From Chloroflexi bacterium bin125 (GTDB lineage Bacteria > Chloroflexota > Dehalococcoidia > Bin125), in contig MPNM01000005.1 in NCBI GenBank assembly GCA_002239025.1, positions 62,001-126,000 of the forward strand: a stretch of 64,000 bases of DNA, written 5' to 3'. Below the pieces are notes generated by a model, which made no database searches, was not told the origin of the DNA, and saw only the letters and a list, made by a program, of their open reading frames with translations. Position numbers and translations under genes: made by a program. How positions within the stretch are numbered: position 1 is the stretch's first letter; every line of letters starts with the position of its first letter. Below are positions 51,621 through 60,041 of this stretch, in pieces.

Positions 51621-52844
51621 TCACGTCCCGGCTGGGCCGACGATGGTGATTTCTTCTCCCAGGGCGGCCAGACCCAGTGAGTGTTGGAGTTCGTCGGTCT
51701 TCCAGGCCATGACAACTCCCCCGGTGAGGTCGCGGTAGAGGCGTTCAAGGGGGTGGCCTTTGACGTAGGCGTGGGCTCCAGTGGTCTTGATGCTGGTCTG
51801 GGCAACTTCCTCGGCCATGCGCCGGAGATGGTGGGTTGTACGGACCTGCATGCGGACAAAGGATTGGCGGTCGGGGTAGGAAGTCTCAACTTCCTGGACG
51901 GCGTGGTAGAGCATGGTTCGGCCGGAGGCGAGCCAGCTATCCATGTCGCCCAGCGCCATCTGCGCCCAGGCCTGCTGTGAGCGGGTTTCGTTAGAACCGC
52001 CGAAGGGGCTGTTGGCCTGGGCCAGGTAGCCGCGACGATGTTTCAGGTAGTCGAGTGTCTCGTCGAACATCGCCTGTGCGTTGCCAAGCCAGATCGCGCA
52101 GATGCCCAGTCCGGGCAGCGCGCGCCGCTGCCAGAGCAGTTGCGGAATCATCTGCTCGCCCATTCGCAGGAGCGAAAGCGGGACGACGAAACAGTCCGCG
52201 CGGGGAATCCTCAGATCTTCGATTACGAGATCGTGCGATGCCGTGGCGCGCAGGCCCATGCCATTCCAATTTCCGCGATTTGTGATGGCGTCCTGTTCAA
52301 GCCTGGGAAACGCGATCACCAGGTCGGACTCGGCCGGTCGCTCGACCAGTGCGCCGACCATGGCGAACTGGGCGGCGTCTGAGCCCGAGGCGAATCCGGC
52401 TCGTCCTGAGATGACCAGGTCGGCTCCATCTTCGACAGCGCTGAACCCGGTGGTCGTGTTGTCAAGTTCTCTGGAAGGGATGCTGCCTGGCGCGCAGCAC
52501 CATGCGCCCTCGGCGCAGGCCTTGAGTAAAGCGTCCCGTTGGGGAAACGGCGGCAGCGCACTGGCGAGCGCCACAACCAAGAGGTGCATGTTCAGCGCGA
52601 CGGCTGTTGAGGCGTCGCCGTAAGCGATCTCTTCGATCACGCGGACGTAGGTATCGCCGTCGGCTTCGAGGCCTCCGAATGCTTCCGAGATGAGCAATCC
52701 GGCGATGCCGAGCTCCGCCATCTCGTTGTAGTTGTCGACGCAGAGCCTGCCGTCGCGGTCTGCGTCAACGGCGCGCTCACGAAATGGTCCTCTCGCGAGT
52801 TCGCGGACTTGTTGAATCAACTGATTGGAGGCGGCGGCGTCCAT
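51621..52844 (-). CDS. Acyl-CoA dehydrogenase-fold protein without catalytic Glu
   Basis: 407 residues. GGAG lies about 6 nt before the ATG. The acyl-CoA dehydrogenase core is clear: MAELGIAGLLISEAFGGLEADGDTYVRVIEEIAYGDAS, WNGMGLRATASHDLVIEDLRIP, and the C-terminal HPLERLYRDLTGGVVMAWKTDELQHSLG. In place of EGT/EGP near the C-terminus, where the catalytic Glu resides, it reads GGVVMAWKTDE. That change fits flavin-dependent monooxygenase-like or other non-dehydrogenase members. The reaction is unknown. Confidence 0.85.
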   Translation of the reverse strand: MDAAASNQLIQQVRELARGPFRERAVDADRDGRLCVDNYNEMAELGIAGLLISEAFGGLEADGDTYVRVIEEIAYGDASTAVALNMHLLVVALASALPPFPQRDALLKACAEGAWCCAPGSIPSRELDNTTTGFSAVEDGADLVISGRAGFASGSDAAQFAMVGALVERPAESDLVIAFPRLEQDAITNRGNWNGMGLRATASHDLVIEDLRIPRADCFVVPLSLLRMGEQMIPQLLWQRRALPGLGICAIWLGNAQAMFDETLDYLKHRRGYLAQANSPFGGSNETRSQQAWAQMALGDMDSWLASGRTMLYHAVQEVETSYPDRQSFVRMQVRTTHHLRRMAEEVAQTSIKTTGAHAYVKGHPLERLYRDLTGGVVMAWKTDELQHSLGLAALGEEITIVGPAGT

Positions 52845-52978
52845 GGGAACTCCCGTCGGCGGGCAGTGGAAGGGCGAATCGGGAACGGACTCAGCGTATC
52901 GGGCAAGGTCGCATGAGCGTTAGCATTCATCGACAGAAGACCTGGGCCTCTGGGAAGGCGCTGTGAAAGGACGGGCCA

Positions 52979-53932
52979 ATGCCGTCGATCAATACGTTGC
53001 ATGGAGAGTTGGACACGTCTGAACTAGGCCGGACGCTGATTCACGAGCACATTGGGATCAAGTCGCCTGGTATCTCCGAAAACTGGCCTGAGCTCTGGGA
53101 TGAGGCGGGTTGTGTGGCTTCGGCCGAGGAGAAGTTGAATGCGCTTCAGCAGCGCGGCGTGGGCACGGTGGTCGATCTATCGACCGCCGACCTGGGTCGG
53201 GACATGGGCTACCTGCAAAAGGTGGCTGGAGTAACCTCGCTCAACGTCGTGATCTGCACCGGTATCTACTGGCTGCGGTCGATGTATTGGCGCGGGCGTC
53301 CGGCGGAGGAGCTGACGCGGGTGTTCGTCAAGGACATCACGGAAGGCATCGCGGGCACCGAGGTCAAAGCAAACATCATCAAGCTGGCCTCCGACGATCA
53401 AGGCGGCGGCGTGGACTCGTACAACGAAAAGTGTCTGCGTGCGGGCGCCCGGGCGCACCGGGCGACCGGCGTGCCGATTGCGACTCACAATGGTCCACCC
53501 GAGCTGGGCGCCAAACAGCAGGATGTCTTTGAGGACGAGGGCTGCGACCTGTCGCGGATCGTGATTGGGCACGTTGGCGACACGGCCGACACCGACTACC
53601 TGAAGTCGCTGATGGATCGTGGTTCATACGTTGGACTTGATCGGTTTGGTCTGGATGGCATTCTGCCATTTGATGACCGGGTGAACACGGTCGTCAAGCT
53701 GGCGGCGGAAGGCTACGCCGAGAAGATGCTGCTGGCCCATGACGCGTCATGCTGCCTGGACTGGATCCCGGACATCGACGCCGTGCGACAGGCGCAGCCG
53801 AACTGGCACTTCAATCACATCCCCGATGATGTGGTGCCGGCGCTGCTCGACCGCGGCGTGACTCAGGCTCAGGTTGATCAGATGTTGATCGGCAATCCGC
53901 GCACGCTGTTTGAACGACAGGGTGCGTACTAA
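52979..53932 (+). CDS. Phosphotriesterase-family (amidohydrolase) protein
   Basis: 317 residues. Metal ligands in order: HEH in TLIHEHIG, the bridging Lys in KANIIKLASD, His in PIATHNGPP, His in RIVIGHVGDT, and Asp in KMLLAHDAS. Many family members are lactonases or hydrolyse phosphotriesters promiscuously; this one probably acts on a lactone. It ends directly against the next gene (TAA then GTG), so the two are co-transcribed. Confidence 0.92.
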   Translation: MPSINTLHGELDTSELGRTLIHEHIGIKSPGISENWPELWDEAGCVASAEEKLNALQQRGVGTVVDLSTADLGRDMGYLQKVAGVTSLNVVICTGIYWLRSMYWRGRPAEELTRVFVKDITEGIAGTEVKANIIKLASDDQGGGVDSYNEKCLRAGARAHRATGVPIATHNGPPELGAKQQDVFEDEGCDLSRIVIGHVGDTADTDYLKSLMDRGSYVGLDRFGLDGILPFDDRVNTVVKLAAEGYAEKMLLAHDASCCLDWIPDIDAVRQAQPNWHFNHIPDDVVPALLDRGVTQAQVDQMLIGNPRTLFERQGAY

Positions 53933-55579
53933 GTGGCGCCGAGTCAGAAACTGGAAGCCGGCGATCTGCTTGCGGCAGCGCGAGCCGGATTCGCGGGTGG
54001 ATCGGTTGACGCGGCAGAGGGCGACGTTGCGGCCAGGGCGCGTCTTTGGCGATCCGGACTCGTAGTCGCGGAAGCGGAATCGCTGGCGCTTGACGGCTTG
54101 ACTGCCGCACAGGCCGCCGGCGCCGCCTTGCGTGAGGCCTTGGGCGAGAAGTCGGATCAACCGGGCGACGCGCTGGGAATCGAAGTCGAATCGGAGCGCT
54201 CGGCTCGGGAGCCGGAAGGCTTGATCGGCCTATTGCAGACTCCGTTGCCGGGCTACCACGGATTGTTGCTGACCGACGGCGATCGGGTGGCACGCGGATG
54301 GCCGTTCGATGCCCTCAGAGCGGACGGCCGCACTGCGGCCTGGGTCAAGAGACTTAACCGCGAAGTCCGGCCACCAGGTGCTCGCTTGGCGGGCAGCACC
54401 TCGGTGGAAGTCTTTACGACGGTTGAGGCTCTGGGCACGGTTGCCCCGACTGACGGCGAGCGGATCAATGCGCGCTCAGGGGGATTCCGGCTGGTACAGA
54501 TGGAGGAAGTGCTTCCCGATCGTGTGTCCGGCTCGGCGTTGCAGGCGGCTGCGTGGCTGCTGCGGCACCAGCGTCAGGACGGCTCGTTCGGCTATGAGTA
54601 CCAGGCTCCCACTGCCGAGCAGGCCGGTGGTTGGACTCCTTACGACCAACTGGTGCGCCAGTGTGGCTGCGCCTGGTCGGTGGCGATGGTGGCTCGGCTG
54701 ACCAGGGATCGCAATATCGGCCAGGCGGCGGCCAATGCTATCGGTGGAATCCTGGAGCGCCATCTCAGGCGCGATGGACCGGGACGGCTGTTTTATCTCG
54801 AAGACATGTACGGAGAAGCAAAGCTGGGAGCTCCCCCGCTGCTGCTCCTGGCGATCACGGAGTTGGGTCCATCGCTGAAGATTCCTCGAGAGACGATTGA
54901 CCAGCTCACAACATCCCTATTGGCGGTGCAATCGCACGATGGTCAGTTAGGTACTCTGGCTCGGGGTATGGAGCTGGAGGGCTCTGAGACGTACTACGCC
55001 GGGCAGATCGTGTTGGCCCTGGCGAGACTGTACGGAACTCGCAAGCGTCCACGACTGAAGTCGGCAGTTGAGCGTTCGCTTAAGTACTATCAATCACGCT
55101 GGCAGTATGAAGATGAACGTGATCTGTCATTCACGACCTGGATGATCCAGGCGTGTGATCAGTGGCATGCGTTGACTGACGATGCACTGTCGAAACAGTA
55201 TGCCTACGACATGGCGGATTGGGCACTGCAAGAGCAGCATGGCGAAGACTGTGAGAACCCGCTCTGGGCCGGCGCATTCCAGAATACGCCGGGCATCGGT
55301 ACGGCGGCGTACAGCGAAGGTATTGCCAGCGCGCTGTCCATTGCCCAGCGCGCGGGTGATAGCGAGCGCGCCGAACGGTATCGTGCCGCACTTCTGCTGA
55401 GCATGAGATTCCTCCTGTCGCTGTCTGTTGATGGCATCGAGTCGGCGTTGGTGGGAGAGAGCGAGCACATCGGCGGTGTACGGTCCGCGCTGCATCGCTC
55501 TGGATTGCGCTGCGACAACGCTCAGCACTACGTCATGTCGATGCTCAGGGCGCGCGGGTTGTGTTGGGATAGCGAGTGA
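53933..55579 (+). CDS. Protein with predicted alpha/alpha-barrel domain, function unknown
   Basis: 548 residues from a GTG that begins right after the upstream stop. The N-terminal about 180 residues contain GYHGLLLTDGDRVARGWPFDALRAD, faintly reminiscent of AMMECR1-like sequences. The rest repeats helical pairs with QRQDGSFGYEYQAP, TYYAGQIVLALARLYGTRKR, SFTTWMIQACDQWHAL, YSEGIASALSIAQRAGD and CDNAQHYVMSMLRA, the layout of terpene-cyclase/prenyltransferase-like alpha/alpha barrels. No catalytic motif could be fixed. It is tied to the phosphotriesterase-family gene. Confidence 0.65.
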   Translation: MAPSQKLEAGDLLAAARAGFAGGSVDAAEGDVAARARLWRSGLVVAEAESLALDGLTAAQAAGAALREALGEKSDQPGDALGIEVESERSAREPEGLIGLLQTPLPGYHGLLLTDGDRVARGWPFDALRADGRTAAWVKRLNREVRPPGARLAGSTSVEVFTTVEALGTVAPTDGERINARSGGFRLVQMEEVLPDRVSGSALQAAAWLLRHQRQDGSFGYEYQAPTAEQAGGWTPYDQLVRQCGCAWSVAMVARLTRDRNIGQAAANAIGGILERHLRRDGPGRLFYLEDMYGEAKLGAPPLLLLAITELGPSLKIPRETIDQLTTSLLAVQSHDGQLGTLARGMELEGSETYYAGQIVLALARLYGTRKRPRLKSAVERSLKYYQSRWQYEDERDLSFTTWMIQACDQWHALTDDALSKQYAYDMADWALQEQHGEDCENPLWAGAFQNTPGIGTAAYSEGIASALSIAQRAGDSERAERYRAALLLSMRFLLSLSVDGIESALVGESEHIGGVRSALHRSGLRCDNAQHYVMSMLRARGLCWDSE

Positions 55580-55659
55580 CTGCCGTTCTCTGGGGTCTGT
55601 TCACATGAGGAAGCGAACAACCGTATGGGTGGTTTAGGACATTATCGATGGGGAGAGGG

Positions 55660-55706
55660 ACCCCCTCAGCCTTCGGCAGCTCCCCCTGCAAGGGGGAGCG
55701 GGGAAT
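55660..55706. repeat. Partial MITE-like arm
   Basis: GGACCCCCTCAGCCTTCGGC then AGCTCCCCCTGCAAGGGGGA. It nearly matches 43437-43486, showing a second, shorter repeat subtype in the family. Confidence 0.6.
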
Positions 55707-55783
55707 GCTGGCGCGCCGAGCAAGGGTAGTCAGCATCGATGTGAACAGGCCCTAGTCTGAACATTGAGTGGGAAGACGAATCG

Positions 55784-56128
55784 ATGGCCATCATCGACAA
55801 GCTCAAGTTCCGAAACATCCTCGTCAACGGGGATATCGCGGAAGAGGCGCCGGCTGAGGAGTTCGTCGCCGCGCTGGATGAGACCTTCGAAGAACAGCTC
55901 TCCGGCTTGGTGACAAAAGAAGATCTGGCTTTGCAGACTTCCGACCTCAATGCTCGCTTCGCCGAGGTCGATGCGCGCTTCGCTAAGGTCGATACGCAGT
56001 TCGCCGAAGTCAAGGCGCAGATGGCCGCGCTTGAGACACGCATGACTCGGTCCATTATGTGGACTGCGTTTGGACTGCTGGCAGCGCTGACGGCGATCAT
56101 GACGCTGCTGCAGGTCTTGCTCGACTAG
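55784..56128 (+). CDS. Small coiled-coil protein with C-terminal TM helix (DUF1640-like, paralogue 3)
   Basis: 114 residues. The N-terminal MAIIDKLKFRNILV aligns with MALDRLRFHNILV of 21579, followed by SGLVTKEDLALQTSDLNARFAEVDARFAKVDTQFAEVKAQ (heptads) and a C-terminal transmembrane helix (MWTAFGLLAALTAIMTLLQVLL). Third member of the family in the window. Overlaps the convergent LLM gene by 4 bp. Confidence 0.78.
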   Translation: MAIIDKLKFRNILVNGDIAEEAPAEEFVAALDETFEEQLSGLVTKEDLALQTSDLNARFAEVDARFAKVDTQFAEVKAQMAALETRMTRSIMWTAFGLLAALTAIMTLLQVLLD

Positions 56129-57027
56129 CTGTCCTTGACTTCTGGCCAGACTTCTCGCCAGGCGGTTTCGATGGTTTGCAGGTATTGGTCGACGGGGATT
56201 GAGAGTTCTCGGTCGTAATTGGGCATGCCGATGCCGAGTCGGGTAATGCCGGCGTCTCGTGCGCCAGTCATCAGGCGGAGTGTTGATGACATGTCGGCGT
56301 CGAGCGGGGGCAGCCACTGAATCGGGAACTCGTCGGGGTCTCGGTCATTCTTCTCCAACTCGGCTCGCAGGTCTGTGCAGAGTTGGGCTAGTTGATCGAG
56401 GTTGCTGGCGACTGGCGCGATCCATCCGTCGCCGAGGCGGGCGGTTCGTTCGATGGCTGGCTTGGAGAGTCCACCGAAGAGGATCGGCGGACCGCCCGGC
56501 GTGACCGGCTTGGGCATCACAGACATGTTGTCGATGTTGACGTAGCGGCCGCTGAAGCTGATTGGCTCTTCGGTCCAGCAGGCGCGGAGAACCCGGATGT
56601 ATTCCTCCATCCGGCTGGGCCGTTGGCGGAAGTTTGCGCTCAGCGCGTCGAACTCCTGCCATTGCCAGCCGATGCCGATGCCGAGCCTCATCCGACCACC
56701 GGAGAGGATGTCGACTTCAGCCGCCTGCTTGGCGACCAGAACTGGCTCGCGCTGGGGCAGCACAAGGACATTGGTCTGTAGTGCAACGCGGCTCGTGTGG
56801 GCGGCGATCCAGGCGAGGGTGGTCAACACCTCGTGCTGATGCACGTCGTCGGTGTAAGGGCCGGTCTGCGGGCGGTCGTCGCGGGCGTAGGCGTAAATTA
56901 CGTGGTCAGCCATTGAGATGAAGTCGCAGCCGATGGCCTCGACGCCCTGGGCCCAGTCCCGCAGCTCGGACACGTCCCAATGCCAGTGCCAGGCCGGGAT
57001 CTGACATCCGAATTCGAACTGTGACAT
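56125..57027 (-). CDS. LLM-class flavin-dependent oxidoreductase
   Basis: About 300 residues from the ATG at 57027. TIM-barrel LLM signature: WAQGVEAIGCDFISMADHVIYAYARDD, VALQTNVLVLPQREPVLVAKQAAEVDILSGGRMRLGIGIGWQWQEFDAL, and GGPPILFGGLSKPAIERTARLGDGW. The family uses F420 or FMN; the sequence fits the F420-type branch common in Actinobacteria and Chloroflexota. The substrate is unknown. Confidence 0.9.
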   Translation of the reverse strand: MSQFEFGCQIPAWHWHWDVSELRDWAQGVEAIGCDFISMADHVIYAYARDDRPQTGPYTDDVHQHEVLTTLAWIAAHTSRVALQTNVLVLPQREPVLVAKQAAEVDILSGGRMRLGIGIGWQWQEFDALSANFRQRPSRMEEYIRVLRACWTEEPISFSGRYVNIDNMSVMPKPVTPGGPPILFGGLSKPAIERTARLGDGWIAPVASNLDQLAQLCTDLRAELEKNDRDPDEFPIQWLPPLDADMSSTLRLMTGARDAGITRLGIGMPNYDRELSIPVDQYLQTIETAWREVWPEVKDS

Positions 57028-57149
57028 GGCGGGATCCGTTCCGTTGGGCTCATTTCCTGTTTGCGCAAGGATATGAGTCGCGCCGAACAAGTGGATTGCT
57101 CAGGTGTATCCTAAGCGCATCCCGATAGCAGCTGGATGACCTGCGAGGT

Positions 57150-57389
57150 GTGGCGTTGGATGAGCGGCATGCTGGCGAAGAGGGTGTTCTGAGAAGTGAC
57201 ATCGCGGACGTGATCGACCGCGCGGCGGCGATGGCGGTGTATGCGTATGCGTCGGTGACGCAAGCCGGCGCCACCGAGGGCCTGCGTCTGCCTCCGAACC
57301 TGGCTGAGCACCTGGCCGAGGCGACCTACGTCGATGTGTTGAGGTACTCGCTGGACGAGTGCACGTGTCCCTGTCACCAGGAGCACTAG
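57150..57389 (+). CDS. Small hypothetical protein with Cys-rich C-terminus
   Basis: 79 residues from a GTG. Helical: RSDIADVIDRAAAMAVYAYASVTQAGATEGLRLPPNLAEHLAEATYVDVLRY, ending CTCPCHQEH, a cluster that may bind metal. No family recognised. The clean composition and the unusual C-terminus argue for a real gene, but the start and existence are not certain. Confidence 0.45.
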   Translation: MALDERHAGEEGVLRSDIADVIDRAAAMAVYAYASVTQAGATEGLRLPPNLAEHLAEATYVDVLRYSLDECTCPCHQEH

Positions 57390-57433
57390 GACCGCTAGGA
57401 CCACTAAGAATAGGCATCAACAGATTCTGACTT

Positions 57434-57459
57434 GTCGGGGCCACCCTTGTGGTCGCCCT
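57434..57459. repeat. Degenerate REP hairpin (family C)
   Basis: GTCGGGGCCACCCTTGTGGT then CGCCCT. The GGGC(G/C)ACC / GGTCGCCC arms have one mismatch. Same family as the hairpins at the RAYT gene. Confidence 0.7.
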
Positions 57460-57611
57460 GCACAGTCCACGCCGACGCGCGACGACGCAGTGCGCGCAAT
57501 CAGGTGGGCTGCCACTAGGATCTGCTAACGGCCGTGGCCATGCAGGGTTACACTGCTACTGACTGCGAATGTGCAGATTTGTCTTCACGCGACGATACGA
57601 AGGAGTAATCG

Positions 57612-58247
57612 ATGACAACGGCAACCAAAGAATCCGTGGTGACGCCGGAGCGGTTCAAGTCGGGCATGACCTGGAACCAGTACCTGGCTTTCATCAACTC
57701 GGAGGAGAACTTTCAGCGGCTGACGCCGGGCGGTTCGCCTCGGGGCGACGCCAACGTCGAGCGCTTCATCCGCAATATGAGCGCCTGGCAGATCTCGGAA
57801 GAGGGCCGCGAAGCGCTGCAGTCGCTGCCGCGACTGAAGATGCTGGTCCTGGGCGAGGACTGGTGCCCGGACGTGTACCGCGGCCTGCCGGTGCTGGCTG
57901 AGATCGCCGCGACCGCCGGCTGGGAACTTCGCATTTTCGCCCGCGACGAGAACTCCGACATTATGTCCGAGTTCCTCAAGGACGGCCAGCACGAGTCGAT
58001 CCCAACTGCGGTGCTGTACACCCTTGACCACGAGTACATCGGTCACTGGATCGAGCGCCCGGCCGTGGCGAACGAGCACATGGCCAATATGCAGCGCCTG
58101 TTCAGCCGCAAAGAGGGCGAGTCGGAAGACGACATGCGCGCGCGTATCCGTCAGGGTTACCGCGACCTGCAGTCGTCGGACGAGTGGGCCTCGTGGCGCG
58201 ACGAGACGGTCACGGAGATTGCGGCGCTGGTCCGCGACAACACGTAA
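57612..58247 (+). CDS. Thioredoxin-fold family protein with WCxD motif
   Basis: 211 residues with AAGGAG upstream. RLKMLVLGEDWCPDVYRGLPVLAEIA gives a thioredoxin-like strand-helix with WCPD: the N-terminal Cys is kept but the second Cys is Asp, as in other members of this thioredoxin-like subfamily. ESIPTAVLYTLDHEYIGHW holds the cis-Pro. It may be a reductase with one Cys or act as a chaperone; the partner is unknown. Confidence 0.82.
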   Translation: MTTATKESVVTPERFKSGMTWNQYLAFINSEENFQRLTPGGSPRGDANVERFIRNMSAWQISEEGREALQSLPRLKMLVLGEDWCPDVYRGLPVLAEIAATAGWELRIFARDENSDIMSEFLKDGQHESIPTAVLYTLDHEYIGHWIERPAVANEHMANMQRLFSRKEGESEDDMRARIRQGYRDLQSSDEWASWRDETVTEIAALVRDNT

Positions 58248-58275
58248 CGCAGTTGCAGACAAAAGCCAGACATCT

Positions 58276-58396
58276 CCGTCATTCCAGCGCAAGCTGGAAT
58301 CTCCGTCGTGCCAGCGCAAGCTGGAATCACGTCCCCTGTCACAATTGACCAGGGGCAGGGGAAGCGAGATTCCCGGTCAAGCCGGGAATGACGGAG
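58276..58396. repeat. Cluster of palindromic repeats
   Basis: Two tandem hairpins (TCATTCCAGCGCAAGCTGGA, then CGTGCCAGCGCAAGCTGGAA) are followed by the inverted GAGATTCCCGGTCAAGCCGG then GAATGACGG. The outer CCGTCATTCC and GGAATGACGG pair. It lies between convergent genes and may serve as a terminator. Confidence 0.75.
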
Positions 58397-58418
58397 CTGG
58401 TCAGTCGCGCAAGTGGCC

Positions 58419-59078
58419 CTAGTCGCCCACGGTCCCACCGAATGGACTGGCGGTAGGTTCGTCGTCATCTTCGTCGATGACTGGCGGGCCGGTTTCGAGG
58501 GCTCGCATGGCTCGCCAGGTGATGAACCATCGTTGGAATGCTGTCAGGTTGGTGAGTACGGCGAGCAGCCAGAGCACCGGCAGGATCTGCGAAGAGAGCA
58601 GGCCGATTGCCAGGATGAGGACACGTTCGAGCCTTGTCCCGAGGCCGGAACGGATGCTGACACCGAACTCGCCGGCCTTTGAGCGCGTGTAACTGACCAT
58701 CATGCTGCCGAACAGTGCGATGCCGATGAGGACGATCGCGGTTCGGTCGAAACGCTCGGCAGCGCTGTACCAGATCAGAAGTCCGAAGAGCAGCGCAAAG
58801 TCAGCGAGGCGGTCGGAGACGGCGTCGAAGACGGCCCCCCAGTCGGAGGCTTTGTTGGTCGCGCGAGCGACGGATCCGTCGAGCAGGTCGAAGAAGGCTG
58901 CGACCAGCATCACGACGCCGGCCTGCCAGAACATGCCGTAAGCGGCGAACGTGGCCGCGCCGCCCATCCCCAGCAGACCGATCAGCGTCAGGGCGTTGGG
59001 CGTAAGACCGGTGCGCGCAACGGCGCGTCCGAGACGCTCGGAGATGTCAGTTGATATCGAGTGGGGAAGAAGAGACAC
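58419..59078 (-). CDS. CDP-alcohol phosphatidyltransferase (phosphatidylinositol-phosphate synthase-like)
   Basis: 219 residues from a GTG. The metal-binding motif DLLDGSVARATNKASDWGAVFDAVSDRLAD (D-x2-D-G-x2-A-R-x8-G-x3-D-x3-D) is complete. Several membrane helices follow. The short C-terminal acidic tail is extra. It probably makes phosphatidylinositol phosphate or another phospholipid from CDP-diacylglycerol; the location next to a PimA-like gene favours the inositol lipid. It is third in a three-gene unit (60042-61064, 59145-60032, this gene). Confidence 0.88.
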   Translation of the reverse strand: MSLLPHSISTDISERLGRAVARTGLTPNALTLIGLLGMGGAATFAAYGMFWQAGVVMLVAAFFDLLDGSVARATNKASDWGAVFDAVSDRLADFALLFGLLIWYSAAERFDRTAIVLIGIALFGSMMVSYTRSKAGEFGVSIRSGLGTRLERVLILAIGLLSSQILPVLWLLAVLTNLTAFQRWFITWRAMRALETGPPVIDEDDDEPTASPFGGTVGD

Positions 59079-59144
59079 GAGGTCCCCAGAGCAAGCCCGA
59101 CCGCCGTGGATTCACTGTACACAGCCGATGGGCGCGAAACAGGT

Positions 59145-60032
59145 CTAGTCGTAAAACAGTCGTTTACCGATGAAGAAGAACAGGATGGCCAGAGGGATCG
59201 CCGCGGCGACGAGAAGGACAATATTGATGTTGAGACGGTCCCAGAATGGCGGAGATTGGGGCTCGATGTAGGGCCAGTTGAGCAACAGGGCACGTTCGGC
59301 GTTCTTGGTGAACTCCGGAATCAACTGTTCCTCGGGAATGTCGTAGACCTGCTCGAATGCGTCGTAGAACGCGACACCCGACGCGGTCAGCCGGAAGAGC
59401 TCGGCCAGCGCCTCGGTGCCCCAATCCTGGATCATCCAGCTCAGCATTCCGCCGGCCTGACCGAAGTACTTGGCCTGGAACTGCCAGGTCACCGGCACGG
59501 TTTCGAGCTGTTCGACCGAGTAGTACTCCTCGTGATCGAAGATGACGACGGCACCGGCGCGGCGCAGGTAGAAGCCGGGCAGGGGACCCTGCGACCAGAA
59601 ACCGAGCGCCGCTCGTAGCCAGAACGGCACGTCGCCGGCGTAACGCCCGGCTGCGGTCGTAACCAGTGAGTTGGTGACGGCGTTACGAACGTCGGCCGAG
59701 GAGTTGCGCGTCACATGTTGCAGGAACGCGTCCTGCTCAATGCCTTCAGGGAATTGTGACGGGTCGGTTGGATCGCTGCCCTCGGGCCAAACGATGATTG
59801 TCAGTGGCTCCGAGAACGTTGCCTCGATCAGGTCGCTGACGAGGTCGTACGCGCCCTGTCCATGGTCGGCCAGGTCTTCGGCTCGTAGCTCGCCCTGGTA
59901 GTGCCAGAGGATGACGTTGTCGCGCTCGGCCGAGGTCCATTCAACTTCCACCGCCTGCGCCTGGAGCATGCTGGGATGCAGCCAGGCGGCGCAGACCAGG
60001 ACCAAGAACGAGGCGAGGAGAAGACGTCTCAC
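59145..60032 (-). CDS. Secreted membrane-anchored protein related to peptidase MA, no zinc motif
   Basis: 295 residues. Signal peptide (LLLASFLVLVCAAWLHPSML) and a C-terminal transmembrane helix (INIVLLVAAAIPLAILFFFIGKRLF) suggest an extracytoplasmic domain. The pattern VPFWLRAALGFWSQG followed by YFGQAGGMLSWMIQDWGTEALAELFRLTASGVAFYDAFEQVYDIPEEQL resembles the helical half of peptidase MA (gluzincin) proteins, but the HExxH zinc motif is missing, so it is probably inactive. It lies 9 bp after pimA-like and 66 bp before the phosphatidyltransferase gene. Confidence 0.7.
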   Translation of the reverse strand: MRRLLLASFLVLVCAAWLHPSMLQAQAVEVEWTSAERDNVILWHYQGELRAEDLADHGQGAYDLVSDLIEATFSEPLTIIVWPEGSDPTDPSQFPEGIEQDAFLQHVTRNSSADVRNAVTNSLVTTAAGRYAGDVPFWLRAALGFWSQGPLPGFYLRRAGAVVIFDHEEYYSVEQLETVPVTWQFQAKYFGQAGGMLSWMIQDWGTEALAELFRLTASGVAFYDAFEQVYDIPEEQLIPEFTKNAERALLLNWPYIEPQSPPFWDRLNINIVLLVAAAIPLAILFFFIGKRLFYD

Positions 60033-60041
60033 GAGATCAGA

